Source: Heterobilharzia americana (lineage: Eukaryota > Platyhelminthes > Trematoda > Strigeidida > Schistosomatidae). From it: a DNA stretch of 64,000 nucleotides. Under the pieces are notes generated by a model. It ran no database searches, had not been told where the DNA came from, and worked only from the letters and a program-made list of their open reading frames with translations. Location of the stretch: NCBI GenBank assembly GCA_944470555.2, contig OX104127.1, forward strand, positions 117,704,741-117,768,740. The letters run 5' to 3'. Shown here piece after piece: positions 1-11,000 of the stretch. Within the stretch, counting starts at the first letter, position 1, and every line of letters starts with the position of its first letter. Position numbers and translations under genes: made by a program.

Positions 1-2096
1 AAACCACCCAAGGTTTTTATTGCTTGCCTGAAACAAATGGCTTGACAGATTTCCTCAGGAGCGCAACTATTTTCAAAAAGCTTGAAATGATATTGGTTTA
101 CCATGAAAGCCAATGCATCTGGATGATGTTCTAATGATACCTGTTATCACCACTTTCAGCCATTCCGAAGTTCTCCGTGTCGCTGCACTGCGTAATAAAG
201 GCTCTAACATTACAGCTTTTCATACATGTCTGTCAAGTTTTTTTATTTTGCATGTTTATCTTAATGTAATTCTGATCATTGCTCCCATTGAAAAAGATCA
301 AGAAAATTATTTGCTTTCCCATAGCTTACTTAAAACTCAGTAGCTTTCAATTTCGTCCGCAGTAGCTGCGGATGGAAATTTCGTCAAAGTCTTACAAAAG
401 CATTTTCTTGTGGGCCCATGAACTTCACAACCTTTTCTTTTTTTCTAATTTATCGGTTCACAATAAAGTTCTTCAGTGTTGTGGTCCTAATTTTTCTACC
501 TTGTGATGCAGTTTCAACATGGTAGACACTTTTTTGCATCTAGATAAGCAAAACTTATCTTCCCATATATTCGCGGGTGACTTTAACCAATCAGACTTCC
601 TCATTTTATGAAAATCTGCTTTCCCAGCCGAAATGAAGAAGCCTAAATGGTTATTTCAGTCGTTACTAGGCTGTCCTGTCCAGTCACTCTACATCGTGAA
701 AACAGATATAATTTCTCTTAAGTTTGCATTCATCAAATTTTCCGAAATCACCGTATTTCGATTTTCAAGTAGATAACGTATTCTTATGTCGAACACGGAT
801 GCTGTTTCTTATATCTATTTTCTAAGGAGCGGTTCATGCAGCAAGTATTCTATATTGCATTCGTTGATGTAACAAACATTGACCTTGTGATTTAATGCTC
901 AATCGTGCTGATATAGAATATTTCGTTTTCTCCCTGTTGGATACTGATTTTCGTTTTATCATAAATACAGCATCCCATTTTGAACTCCACGTTATCTTCT
1001 GTTTTTACATTGTCTGACCTAGGTGGGTCATCACTGCTTGGAAAAATAAGAAACATGATAGTATTTCTGGGAATTTATTTGAAAATTTGAGTCAGATATG
1101 AGTTAAACAGATAGACTGTTGTCAAAACAACCCAAAATAAAAAGATAGAATCGCAGGTATGGGAAATTGTATTTTGAGGAAGGCCGAATGCAAGCTGTTA
1201 GCAAGAAGACAGGTGGTTTGACTTTCTTACTCAAGAAGTGACATACAGCTTTAGTAGCGACGTCAAATGATACAATATACACCATATAAGATGCAAACTC
1301 AACTCACTGAGAGCATGTTGAACCAGAATTTTTGCTATGAAATGATTTAAATCAGTGTCTCTGTCGGTAGTGGTTTCTTGAGTGGTGACTGCAGAATTAT
1401 ATCCTGCTGTCCAAAGAACTTTTAATCAAAACGGAAAGTAGATAAGCTCCAAAGAACACGAAATATTACCACTATAAAGATTAAGACTAGGAAATCTTAA
1501 GAAACCTTATAAGAGATTGGTTGTGTTGCTATACACTGAAACTTGACTAGTCTTACACAAATCGATATTTGCTAGTACCATTCTAGTCAGCACCTAATCA
1601 ATTTATTGATGATGATGACAGAACAAAAAAAAGATACGTCAGTTAGTTGGAGACGCTGAAAACATCAGTACATTTATCAGCATATAATCAGAAATCATTT
1701 GGGAGAAAATGTTAAAACCTATCTGGCTATAAATGAGTTGACAACAAACTCTGAGTATATAGCTTTTGATCAACACAAAGGAGATGCAAACTGGTGGTTG
1801 TTTATGGGCGGATACCCACACATTATAACAAACCTTACAAGACTAATAACACCCGCTAACCCATATATACTGGTGACAATACAGAGTACCACAGGCTCAT
1901 CGGGTTTTATTTCTGGCTGATAAATATATAAATAAAATAGTACAGATTATGGCATAAAAATTCATCAGTTCAGAACTGTGTACTTCCCAATGAATAAAGA
2001 AAAATAAGGTTGTATTTACTGACATTTCGGTCTGGTAGTAATAACCTTATTGAATTCATTGTGCACTGAAATTTATAATACCCAAGGTTACATATA
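1..2096. other. No recognisable gene (left flank)
   Basis: This AT-rich stretch contains only short open frames with no coherent domain. I see no supported exon, RNA gene or transposon end before the RTE element that begins near 2097. It may be intergenic or belong to an intron of a gene outside the window. Confidence 0.5.
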
Positions 2097-4141
2097 ACCT
2101 CGCCCGCTTAACTAGCTCTCTAGTTACTAGCCGGTCCAAAGTCCAGATAAAGAGGGAAGGTTGGGCAAAGGGCTAGCAACCCTACCCCGGAAAACCAATC
2201 TAACTGCTAAACAAACTTCAAAGCACAAAGAAAATACAAAACATAAAAGCAAACTTATTCCTCGCTGGAATCGGAGATTCAAAATGACGCCAGTTGGTGA
2301 AAGCCTTCGGGAAGCCAGTTGGCCAATGTATCTTCTCTCCTCTCGATGAAAGAAAAAGTAAACAAGGGAACATGGAATGTCCGAACAATGTTTGAGCCTA
2401 GCTGGTAAGGCTGCCCAGATTGCAAAATAGATGAGAAGGTATAATACAGAATTGCTAGGTCAGGAATCTGGAAAAGCATATGGAATGGAAGTGGACTCTC
2501 CAAACTGTCAACTGGAGAGGAGTCAATAATCTACTCCGACATTGTCACCCAGACGACAACCACGAGCACACTGAGTTTTCGAGTGGCTATCATGATGTCT
2601 CCAAGAACATCGAAGGCTCTCATGGAGTGGGAAGCAATCTCCTCCAGCAGGATCAGGACAGCTAGGTTCAACTCAAAAGGAAGGAGAGCCACAATCGTAC
2701 AATGCTACACTACGCACCTACAAATAATGCAGATGAAGAGAAGGAGGGATTCTACAGACAATCAGTACTGGATAAGACTTCATTTGGCTACATTGAAATT
2801 CTAATAGGCGACATGAATGCAAACTTGGAGCAAACAACACAGGAAGAGAACTTATCATGGGTTGAGAAGCACTCCGTGAAATGAATGAGAATGGAGAATT
2901 GTTTGCAGACTTCTGCGCATTTAATGAGTTGATGATTGGAGTCAGTGTGTACAAACACAAGGATATTCACAAAGCGACATGGATCTGATTTCACGAGATG
3001 GACACACTAAAAATCAGATCGACTTCATCCCCATCTCAAGAAAGTGGAGATGGAGACGCAGCCTACTGGACACAAGATGAAGAAGGGGAGCAGATGAAGG
3101 TTCACATCACTCACTATTCAGTGCAATGAACCCTCCAAACTAGGTTGAAAGCCTTGAAAGAAGTTGGTGATAGACCACAGTTCAAGTTCAAAACCCAGAA
3201 CAGAAACTGAAGGACAAAACTACAAAGGACATCTTCAAGTCAGCCAGTCATCAAGAAGAAATGGGAGATATTAACCAACATCCCTGAAGAAATCTGTGTG
3301 GAAGAACACTAGAATTTCTTGAAAGAGATGTGGAAAGAAACCTGCACAACCCTATTAGGAAGGAAGAGGAAACAAGACATGGAGTGGATGTCGACGGATA
3401 TATAGAAGCTGATAGAATAGAGGAAGATGGTGAAGCAGAAGATGAACCAGTTCAGTGCAAGGATAAACAATGAAAAGACGAACTGAGTACAACGTATAAA
3501 ACACTGGATAAAGAAGTAAAGAGGAGTGCACAGAAAGAGAAAAGACACTTCTACGACATATTGGCAAGCGAAGCAGAACAGGCTGCTGGTCGGAGAGACC
3601 TGACAACATCATACCAAATAACCAGGTTACTATGCGGGAAGAGATCAACACAGATGAAACCAATAAGGAATGATGAAGAAAATCTAATTACCAAAGATGA
3701 GAAACAAAGGAAACAATGGGCTAGCCACTTCAAAAAGCTCTTGAATCGACCACCACCTCCACTTCTTCCAGAAATACTACCTGCGGCCACAGAACTACCA
3801 GCTAACACAAGTCCTCCGACAAAAGCAGAAGTCCTGAACGCCATAAGGTTACGGAAATGCGGGAAAGCAGCAGGACCAGATGCAATCCCTTCAGAAGCAC
3901 TGAAAACAGATGCAGAGAGAACAGCAGAGATGCTCACATCCCTATTGCAGAAGGTTTGCAGGGAAGGAAGAAAGGAAAGGTACCTAGCGACTGGAAGAAG
4001 GGCTACCTAGTCAAACTCCCGAGGAAAGGAAACCTAAGTCTTAACAAGAACTGACGTGGAATCATACCGCTGTCCACTCCGAGCAAAATATTGAGCCGCA
4101 TCATCCTGGAGAGTCTGAAGGATGCGCAGGATTCAAAATTA
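2097..4141 (+). mobile_element. Decayed RTE (SR2-like) retrotransposon, 5' part (copy A)
   Basis: The copy starts with the same 5' leader as the intact minus-strand RTE at 8566-11778: an acctcgcc start, then the tagttactagccggtcc block, then the gggctagcaaccctacccc block. It continues through the endonuclease and into the start of the reverse transcriptase. Frame-by-frame matches include the NHEHTE and YAPTNN regions, the HKDIHKAT and KNQIDFIPIS block, and the RT-proximal KCGKAAGPDAIPSEAL segment at about 3856-3900. Many stops and frameshifts show it is dead. Homology stops at about 4141, where the intact element would continue into the RT fingers. There a short CA-rich tract joins it to a second, internal copy. 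It is not expected to encode protein. Confidence 0.85.
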
Positions 4142-4153
4142 CACACACATACA

Positions 4154-7066
4154 CACACTGAGTTTTCGAGTGGCTATCATGATGTTCCCAAGAGCATCGA
4201 AGGATTTCCGTCATGTAGTGAGAGCCAACCTTCTCCTGCAGGATCATGACAGCAAGATTCAACTCAAAAGGAAGGAAAGTCACAATCATACAATGCCAGT
4301 GCTACGCACCTACAAATAATACGGATGAAGAGAAGGAGGGATTCTACAGACAACTGCAGTCAGTATTAGACAAGACCCAAGATGGCGACGGGAATATAAA
4401 AATTCTAATGGGTGGCATGAATGCCAAACTGGGAGTTTACAACACACGAAGGGAGTTCATCATTGGTCGAGAGGCACTTGCGGAAATGAATGAGAATGGA
4501 GAACTATTTGCAGATTTCTGTGCATTCAACGACTTGGTGACTAGAGGCAGTGTGTACAAACACAAAGATTTTCACAAAGCAACATCAATTTCACCAGATG
4601 CACACACTAAAAATCAGATCGACTTCATCCCCATCTCAAGAAAGTGGAGACGCAGCTCAACGGACACAAGAACAAGAAGGGGAGCAGATATAGATTCAAA
4701 TAACTCACTATCTGTTGCAAGGAACTTACTTTCAAAATCAAGTTGAAAGCATTCAAAGAAACTGGTGATAGACCACAGTTCAAGTTCAACACCCAGAACA
4801 GAAACTAAAGGATGAAACTACAAAGGACACCTTCACGTCAGTCATCAGGACAAAATGGGAGAAGTTGAATAACCACCCACAAGGAAACTGAGCGGCAGAA
4901 CACGAGAACTCTTTGAAAGAGACGTGGAAACAAACCTGCATAACTGTGCTAGGAAGAAAGGAGAAAGAAAACAAGACAATGGATCTCGATGAACACATGG
5001 AAACTGATAGAGAGCAAGATGGTGAAGCAGAAGATGAACCAGTGCAGGGATAGACAACGAAAATAGGAACCGAATACAACTCGCAAAACACTATACTGGA
5101 CAAAGAAGTGAAGAAGACTGCGCGGAAAGAGAAAAGACACTTCTACGACATATTGGCAAGCAAAGCAGAACAGGCTGCAGGTAGGAGAGACCCGACAACA
5201 ATATCTCAAATAACAAGATTACCATCTGGGAAGACATCAATGCAGACGAAACAAATGAAAGATAGTGAAGAAAAGCTAGTTACCAAAGAGAGGAAACAAA
5301 GGAAATAATGGACTGACCACTTCAAAATCTCTTGAATCGACCACCACCTGCAACTCATCCAGAAATACCGCCAACAGCCCAGTAACAGAGCTATCAGTCA
5401 ACACAAGCCCTCCGACAACAGTGGAAGTAAAATTCTTACAGCCATAAAGTTACTGAAAGCCGAGAAGTCAGCAAAACCAGATGGAATTCCTCCAGAAGCA
5501 CTGAAAACAGACGCAGAGACAACAGCAGACACTCTCACACCACTTCCATTGCAGTAGCTTTGGAAGGAAGGAAAGGTACCTCCTGACTGATTGGAAGAAG
5601 AGCTACTTCGTCAAACTCCCAAACAAGGGAGAGCTAAGTTTCTGTAGGACTGGAGAGGAATCATACTCCACCCCTGTACACCCCAAGCAAAATATTAGGC
5701 CATATCATCCTGGAGAAACTAAAAGTTACCATGCATTCACAATTACGACCAGAACAGGCTGCATCCAGGGAGTACAAATCATGTGCGGATCAAATTGCAA
5801 CACTACGCTAAGCATTATCACAGAACAGAGTGTAGAATGACAGTCAACTCTACTTCAACTTCATCAGTTTTGAAAAAGCCTTCGACAGCATCGACCGAGA
5901 AGTAATTTGGCAACTGCTTCAACACTTCGGAGTACTACAAACCTTCATCAACCTGATTCAACAGCTATATGCTATATAAGGCTACATGACAAGTGATTCA
6001 CAATGGAAGACTCAGTGGCGCCTTTGAGATGAAGACAGGAAGGAGCAAGACAAGGTTACCGCCTACCATCACCGATCATCTTCCTGATTAAGGTCGACCG
6101 GACTGGACTGAGTCATACAGCAAACCGTCAGGAGCGAGAAGAGGGGCATACGCTGGTTAGACCGATGAAAAGACCCTAGAAGATTTGGATTTCACCACCG
6201 ATGATGATTTATGTCTAGTGTCTAATGTCGCACAAACTCGAAGATCTATAGGCGAAAACCACCAGGTAGACAGAAGAGGCAGGGCAGCGAAGACAGGACT
6301 GGCTTCAGATGAACATAGAGAGGACAGAGGTGATGAAGATACCCAACCAACAACAAGAACAAGCACCAATCACCATAAACAGGAGAAAGCCAAAGGAAGT
6401 TGTCTCTCTCACCTGCCTGGACAAGGCAGCATAGTTTCAACTGCAGGCGACGGCACAGATGAGGACGTCAAAGCAACCAGGATCGGAAAAGCAAGACGGG
6501 TCTGCATTAACCTGAAATCAGTGTGTAGAGATCTACTGCACTCAGACTAAACCGTGAACAAGTACCGGAGTTTCATCACTAATGTGAAGCCAGTGATTCT
6601 ATAAGGTTCAGAAACTTGGCACGTTACGAAAAGCATTTCCAACAAACTACAGACATTGATCAACAGCTGCCCCCTACGCTCATTCGATACTGAAAATTAG
6701 ATGGATGGCTAGAAAGAGTAAGCACCAAGGAACTCTGGCTGGCGACGAAACAAGCAAGAAGCTATCGCCCAACAAATATGCAGAGGAAAGTGGAGATGGA
6801 TTGGATTGTGCATACACTGAGAAGACCGGTTGGGGACATCACGCGTCAGGCCAGGCCGCAGAGTAGAATCTAAAGGGGAAACGACTAGTTGGTTGTCCAA
6901 GGCAGGGGTGACATGCAGGAGATCATGTGAGGAAGAAATGAAAGATTCTGGGCAGTCGTGGCGCCAGGTTGAAAAGACTGCAGAGAAGAGAGTGAAATGG
7001 CGAGGTTTTACTGAAGCCCTATGTTCCACTAGGAACCCAAAGAACAAATAATAAATAATAATAAAT
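4154..7066 (+). mobile_element. Decayed RTE (SR2-like) retrotransposon, internal-to-3' part (copy B)
   Basis: Copy B restarts inside the endonuclease domain, at the position equivalent to about 2566 in copy A, and runs through the reverse transcriptase to the 3' end. It includes decayed versions of the RT blocks (DFTTDDDLCL replaces DFADDLCL) and the C-terminal RRSCEEEM and TEALCSTRNP blocks. It ends in an (AATAATAAA)-type tail like that of the intact element. Stops and indels occur throughout. It shares with copy A a diagnostic gttttcgagtgg variant that is absent from the intact element, so A and B probably derive from one already diverged element by internal tandem duplication. No convincing target-site duplication flanks 2097-7066. 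Confidence 0.85.
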
Positions 7067-7082
7067 GTATGGCAATGAATGA

Positions 7083-7530
7083 TGGCCACTAAAGAGGATA
7101 TGAGAAGGCTTCAAGTGTTTGACCACTACTGCCTTCGTATAATAGGCTGTAGGTCATGGCGTCGCAACGCAGCACGGGAGTCAGGTGTAGAGTTTTAAGG
7201 AGCAGAGGAAAGTCAGTCGATAAGGTTGTGAACCTTCACCGACTGAGATGTCTGAGACAAGTGTTAGGCATCCCTAGTCACCGTCTGCCTCGTCGTGCAA
7301 CGTTAGCTGAATTAGGTTCAGGCCAGAAAAAAGCTAGGGGTGCGCAAACTAAAACACGGCATAAGCGCATGAAGTCTTGAACTGTTGGTCGGAACGATGT
7401 AAGTAAATGCAGACTTACCTGTTGGTATCCACGTGACGAGAGAAACCCGTTGTTGGAGACTCTACGTGGTATGGTTTAGAATCGATGTCAGTGGTGCAGT
7501 ATCCATGAATTATCTCAATCTTGATAGCTA
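7083..7530 (+). mobile_element. Non-LTR retrotransposon C-terminal fragment (different family)
   Basis: Immediately after the RTE tail, the plus strand reads EDMRRLQVFDHYCLRIIG, then RSWRRNAARESG, VNLHRLRCLRQVLG, HRLPRRATLAELGSG and CRLTCWYPRDERN, across at least one frameshift. This order of blocks matches, from memory, the C-terminus of endonuclease/reverse-transcriptase polyproteins that are abundant in schistosome genomes; it differs from the RTE C-terminus. Only the tail is present, so this is a 5'-truncated dead copy. The pyrimidine-rich sequence at 7540-7620 may be its 3' untranslated region. The exact family is not certain. Confidence 0.7.
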
Positions 7531-7811
7531 TACTGGATTCAACATTTTCCTATCCCCCCTTTTTCTGTCTTACCAATTCTTACTGTTTTTCACCGATTTT
7601 TCTCTCTTTCCTCATCCTTCATATCACTGCTTTGTTATTCGGTGTGCTGATATGAGGTGTGGTAATTTCAACCATTACCTAGTAACGCCTAGTCCTATGT
7701 TGATATTGATGACGCATATACAGACAGGTTATACCTCCAATACCCATGGATTTCTAAAAAGCATTACCTTGCAACACAAAACGGACTTCAATAATTCATT
7801 CTCATTAAGTA

Positions 7812-7817
7812 TTTATT
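7812..7817 (-). terminator. Polyadenylation signal AATAAA of the ERI1-like gene
   Basis: A canonical AATAAA hexamer on the minus strand lies 75 bases beyond the stop codon of the exoribonuclease gene. Position and orientation fit a normal 3' end for that transcript. Confidence 0.55.
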
Positions 7818-7891
7818 CAAAAATAAAAATTAGCAGTGAACAGGAATTAAAAATGTGAAAAAGATCTATGGATGTTTTTTATAAAAAGATC

Positions 7892-8071
7892 TCATGAAGC
7901 TGTCAAGTTAAGAATATTTTTCGAAAGTAAATGAAGAAGTAATCGAGCTGTGTTTTTAGCATCATCGATTCCTCTATGTGGTCGACCTTCAAAACGCAGT
8001 CCGATCAAATGAAGTGCATCTTTCAAGCCACCTCGCCATTTCTGTCCCACTTTGTGGGAGCCAAGCCATTG
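7892..8071 (-). CDS. ERI1-like gene, exon 7 (Exo III motif and stop)
   Basis: After the acceptor ttcttttttcag at 8072, the frame encodes 59 residues, including GGLKDALHLIGLRFEGR and PHRGIDDAKNTARLL, then a stop. H and D of this segment are the last two members of the DEDDh catalytic set. This is the most conserved part of the family and the clearest single piece of evidence for the gene. Confidence 0.9.
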   Translation of the reverse strand, partial: QWLGSHKVGQKWRGGLKDALHLIGLRFEGRPHRGIDDAKNTARLLLHLLSKNILNLTAS

Positions 8072-11000
8072 CTGAAAAAAGAATACGTTTGAGGAACAAT
8101 ATAACTCAGCCATTTCAGCAAAGTCAAGAAGTTAAATTCAAAAAAAAACACCCAGAATTAATTCATGAAGTGTCCACGAAAAATGGTGTTTTAACAACTG
8201 CGATGAAATAGTTTTCCGTGAAATCTACATTTGTTTTCACATAATTTAGAAACAATGAAGTATAGAAAGTTTCAATACAATGTGAATGACTGTAATATTA
8301 TATTAAACAGATGCATATTATTCCTCAAGATAAAATGCCCAAGAATTAAAAATGCCAGTACTATGTGGTCTCAACGTAATCACAGTATTTCGACCGAAAG
8401 TGCTGCAAAAATCATATCCAAACTAACTGAATAGCAAGTGACGAAATTCCACACTTTATTCACAACTAAGGCAGTAATGGCTCACTATGATCGAACAGTG
8501 ATTGTTACAATAACCTGAGCAAACATCAAAAGATCAAACTGCCTTTCAACTGATTGCGTGAGTATTATTATATTTATTATTAGTCCCTTGGGTTCCTAGT
8601 GGAACATAGGGCTTCAGTAGCACGCCTCCAGTGACCTCTGTTCTCTGAGATCTTTTGAACCTGGTTCCACGACAGCCCACAAGCTCTCATTTCCTCCTCG
8701 CATGACCTCCTCCATGTCACCCTCGGACGTCCAACTCGTCGCTTCCCATGGGGATTCCACTCGAGGGCCTGACGCGTGATGTCCTCAGTCGGCCTTCTCA
8801 GTGCATGGCCAATCCATCTCCACTTCTTCCTGCATATTTGTTGCGTGATAGGTTCTTGGTTGGTTCGTTCCCAGAGTTCCTTGTTGCTTATTTTTTCTGG
8901 CCATCTGATCTTCAGCAGCGAGCGTAAGCAGTTGTTGATGAATGTCTGTAGTTTATTGGAAATGCCTTTCGTGACGCGCCAAGTCTCTGAGCCATACAAG
9001 AGCACTGACTTGACGTTGGTGTTGAAAATCCGTATCTTGTTCCGCATGCTGAGTGCAGAAGATCTCCACACTGGTTTCAGGCTAATGAACGCCTGTCTTG
9101 CTTTTCCGATTCTGACTTTGACGTCCTCGTCCGTCCCGCCTGTAGTTGAAACAGTGCTTCCTAGATAAGTGAAGGAGGTTACTTCCTTCAAGTTTCTCCC
9201 GTTGACGGTGATTGGAGTTTGTTGTTGTTGTTGATGGTGGTGGTGCGGTATCTTCATCACTTCTGTCTTCTCTATATTCACCTGAAGTCCCGTCTTGGCT
9301 GCCTCTTCTGTCAACTTGTTAGTTTTTGCCTGCAGATCTTCAAGTTTATGTGACATTAGGCATAAGTCATCGGCGAAATCCAAGTCTTCTAGGTTCTTTT
9401 CCCTCGTCCAGTGTATCCCCCTCTTCTCGCTGCCTACTGTTTGCTGCATGATCCAGTCCACCACAATAAGGAATATCATGGGGGATAGTAGGCAACCTTG
9501 TTTCACTCCTGTCTTCACTTCAAAGGCATCACTGAGCTTCCCATTGTGGATTACTTGGCATGTGGCATCTTCATATAGTTGTTGAATGAGGCGGATAAAG
9601 GTTTGCGGTACTCCGTAGTATTGAAGCAGTTTCCAAATTACTTCTCGGTCGACGCTGTCAAAGGCCTTCTCAAAGTCGATGAAGTTGAGGTAGAGAGCTG
9701 ATTGCCATTCTACGCTCTGTTCTATGATGATACGAAGCGTTGCAATTTGGTCAGCACATGATTTGTACTTCCTGAAGCCTGCCTGTTCCGGTCGTAGTTT
9801 TGAATCCAGTGCATCCCTTAGCCTCTCCAGGATGATGCGGCTTAATATTTTACTTGGGGTGGACAGGAGAGTGATTCCGCGCCAGTTCTTGCAAGCACTG
9901 AGGTCTCCCTTCTTCGGCAGTTTGACAAGGTAACCCTTCTTCCAATCGTCAGGTACCTTCTCTTCCCTCCACACCTTCTGCAATAGTGGTGTGAGCATGT
10001 CCGCTGTTGTCTCTGCATCTGTTCTCAGTGCTTCTGGCGGTATTCCATCTGGTCCTGCTGCTTTCCCGCATTTCAGTAGCTTTATGGCGTTCAGGACTTC
10101 CATTTTCGTTGGGGGATTTATGTTCACTTGTAATTCAGCGGCTGCAGGTGGTATTTCTGGACGAAGTGCAGGTGGTGGTCGATTCAAGAGCTTCTTGAAG
10201 TGGTCGGCCCATCGTTTCCTCTGTTTCTCTTCTTTTGTAATTAAATTTCCTTCTTCATCTTTTATTGGTTTCATCTGTGTTGGTCTCTTCCCTGATAGCA
10301 ACCTGGTTATTTGATACAATGTCGTCAGGTCTCTCTTACCTGCAGCCTGTTCTGCTTCACTTGCCAGTGTTTCGTAGAAGTGTCTTTTGTCTTTGCGTGC
10401 ACTCTTCTTCACTTCTTTGTCCAGTGTTTTATACATTGTGCTCAGTTCCTCTTGTCGTTGAGCATCCTTGCACTGGTTTATCTTCTGCTTCACCATCCTC
10501 CTCTCCTCTATCAGCTTCCAGGTATCCGTCGAGATCCATTCCTTGTCTTCTTTCTTCTTCCTTCCTAATACTGTTGTGCAGGTTTCTTTCCACATAGCTT
10601 TCAAAGACTTCCAGTGTTCTTCCACACAGGTTTCTTCAGGGATGTCCCTCGATGTCTCCCATTTTGTCTTGATGGCTGCCTTGAAGATCTCCTTTGTAGT
10701 TTCATCCTTCAGTTTCCGAGTGTTGTACTTGAATTGAGGTCTATCACCAGCTTCCTTGAAGGCTTTTAACTTGATTTCGAAGGTTCCTTGCACTAGATAG
10801 TGGTCTGAACCTACATCTGCTCCTCTTCTTGACCTTGTGTTAAGTAGACTGCGTCTCCATTTTCTTGAGATTGAGATAAAGTCGATTTGATTTTTAGTGT
10901 GTCCATCTGGTGAAGTCCATGTCGCTTTGTGGATATCCTTGTGCCTGAACACACTGCCTCCAATCACCAAATCGTTGAATGCACAGAATTCTGCAAACAA

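Noticed and set aside
113..343. 76-residue plus-strand open frame beginning after a ttcag-like site
   Set aside because: It has no recognisable motif, no clear donor site and no partner exon; open frames of this length are common in this AT-rich sequence.
570..590. GDFN-like word resembling a retrotransposon endonuclease motif
   Set aside because: No neighbouring endonuclease blocks (TESW, NARS, SDH) are found in order on either side.
3551..3937. 128-residue minus-strand open frame
   Set aside because: It is the antisense shadow of the plus-strand RTE coding remnant.
2080..7090. Target-site duplication around the composite RTE element
   Set aside because: Flanks (acatata before 2097, atgtatgg after 7058) do not give a convincing direct repeat.
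9991..10737. Several plus-strand open frames of 80-110 residues
   Set aside because: They lie antisense to the intact RTE polyprotein and reflect its codon structure.
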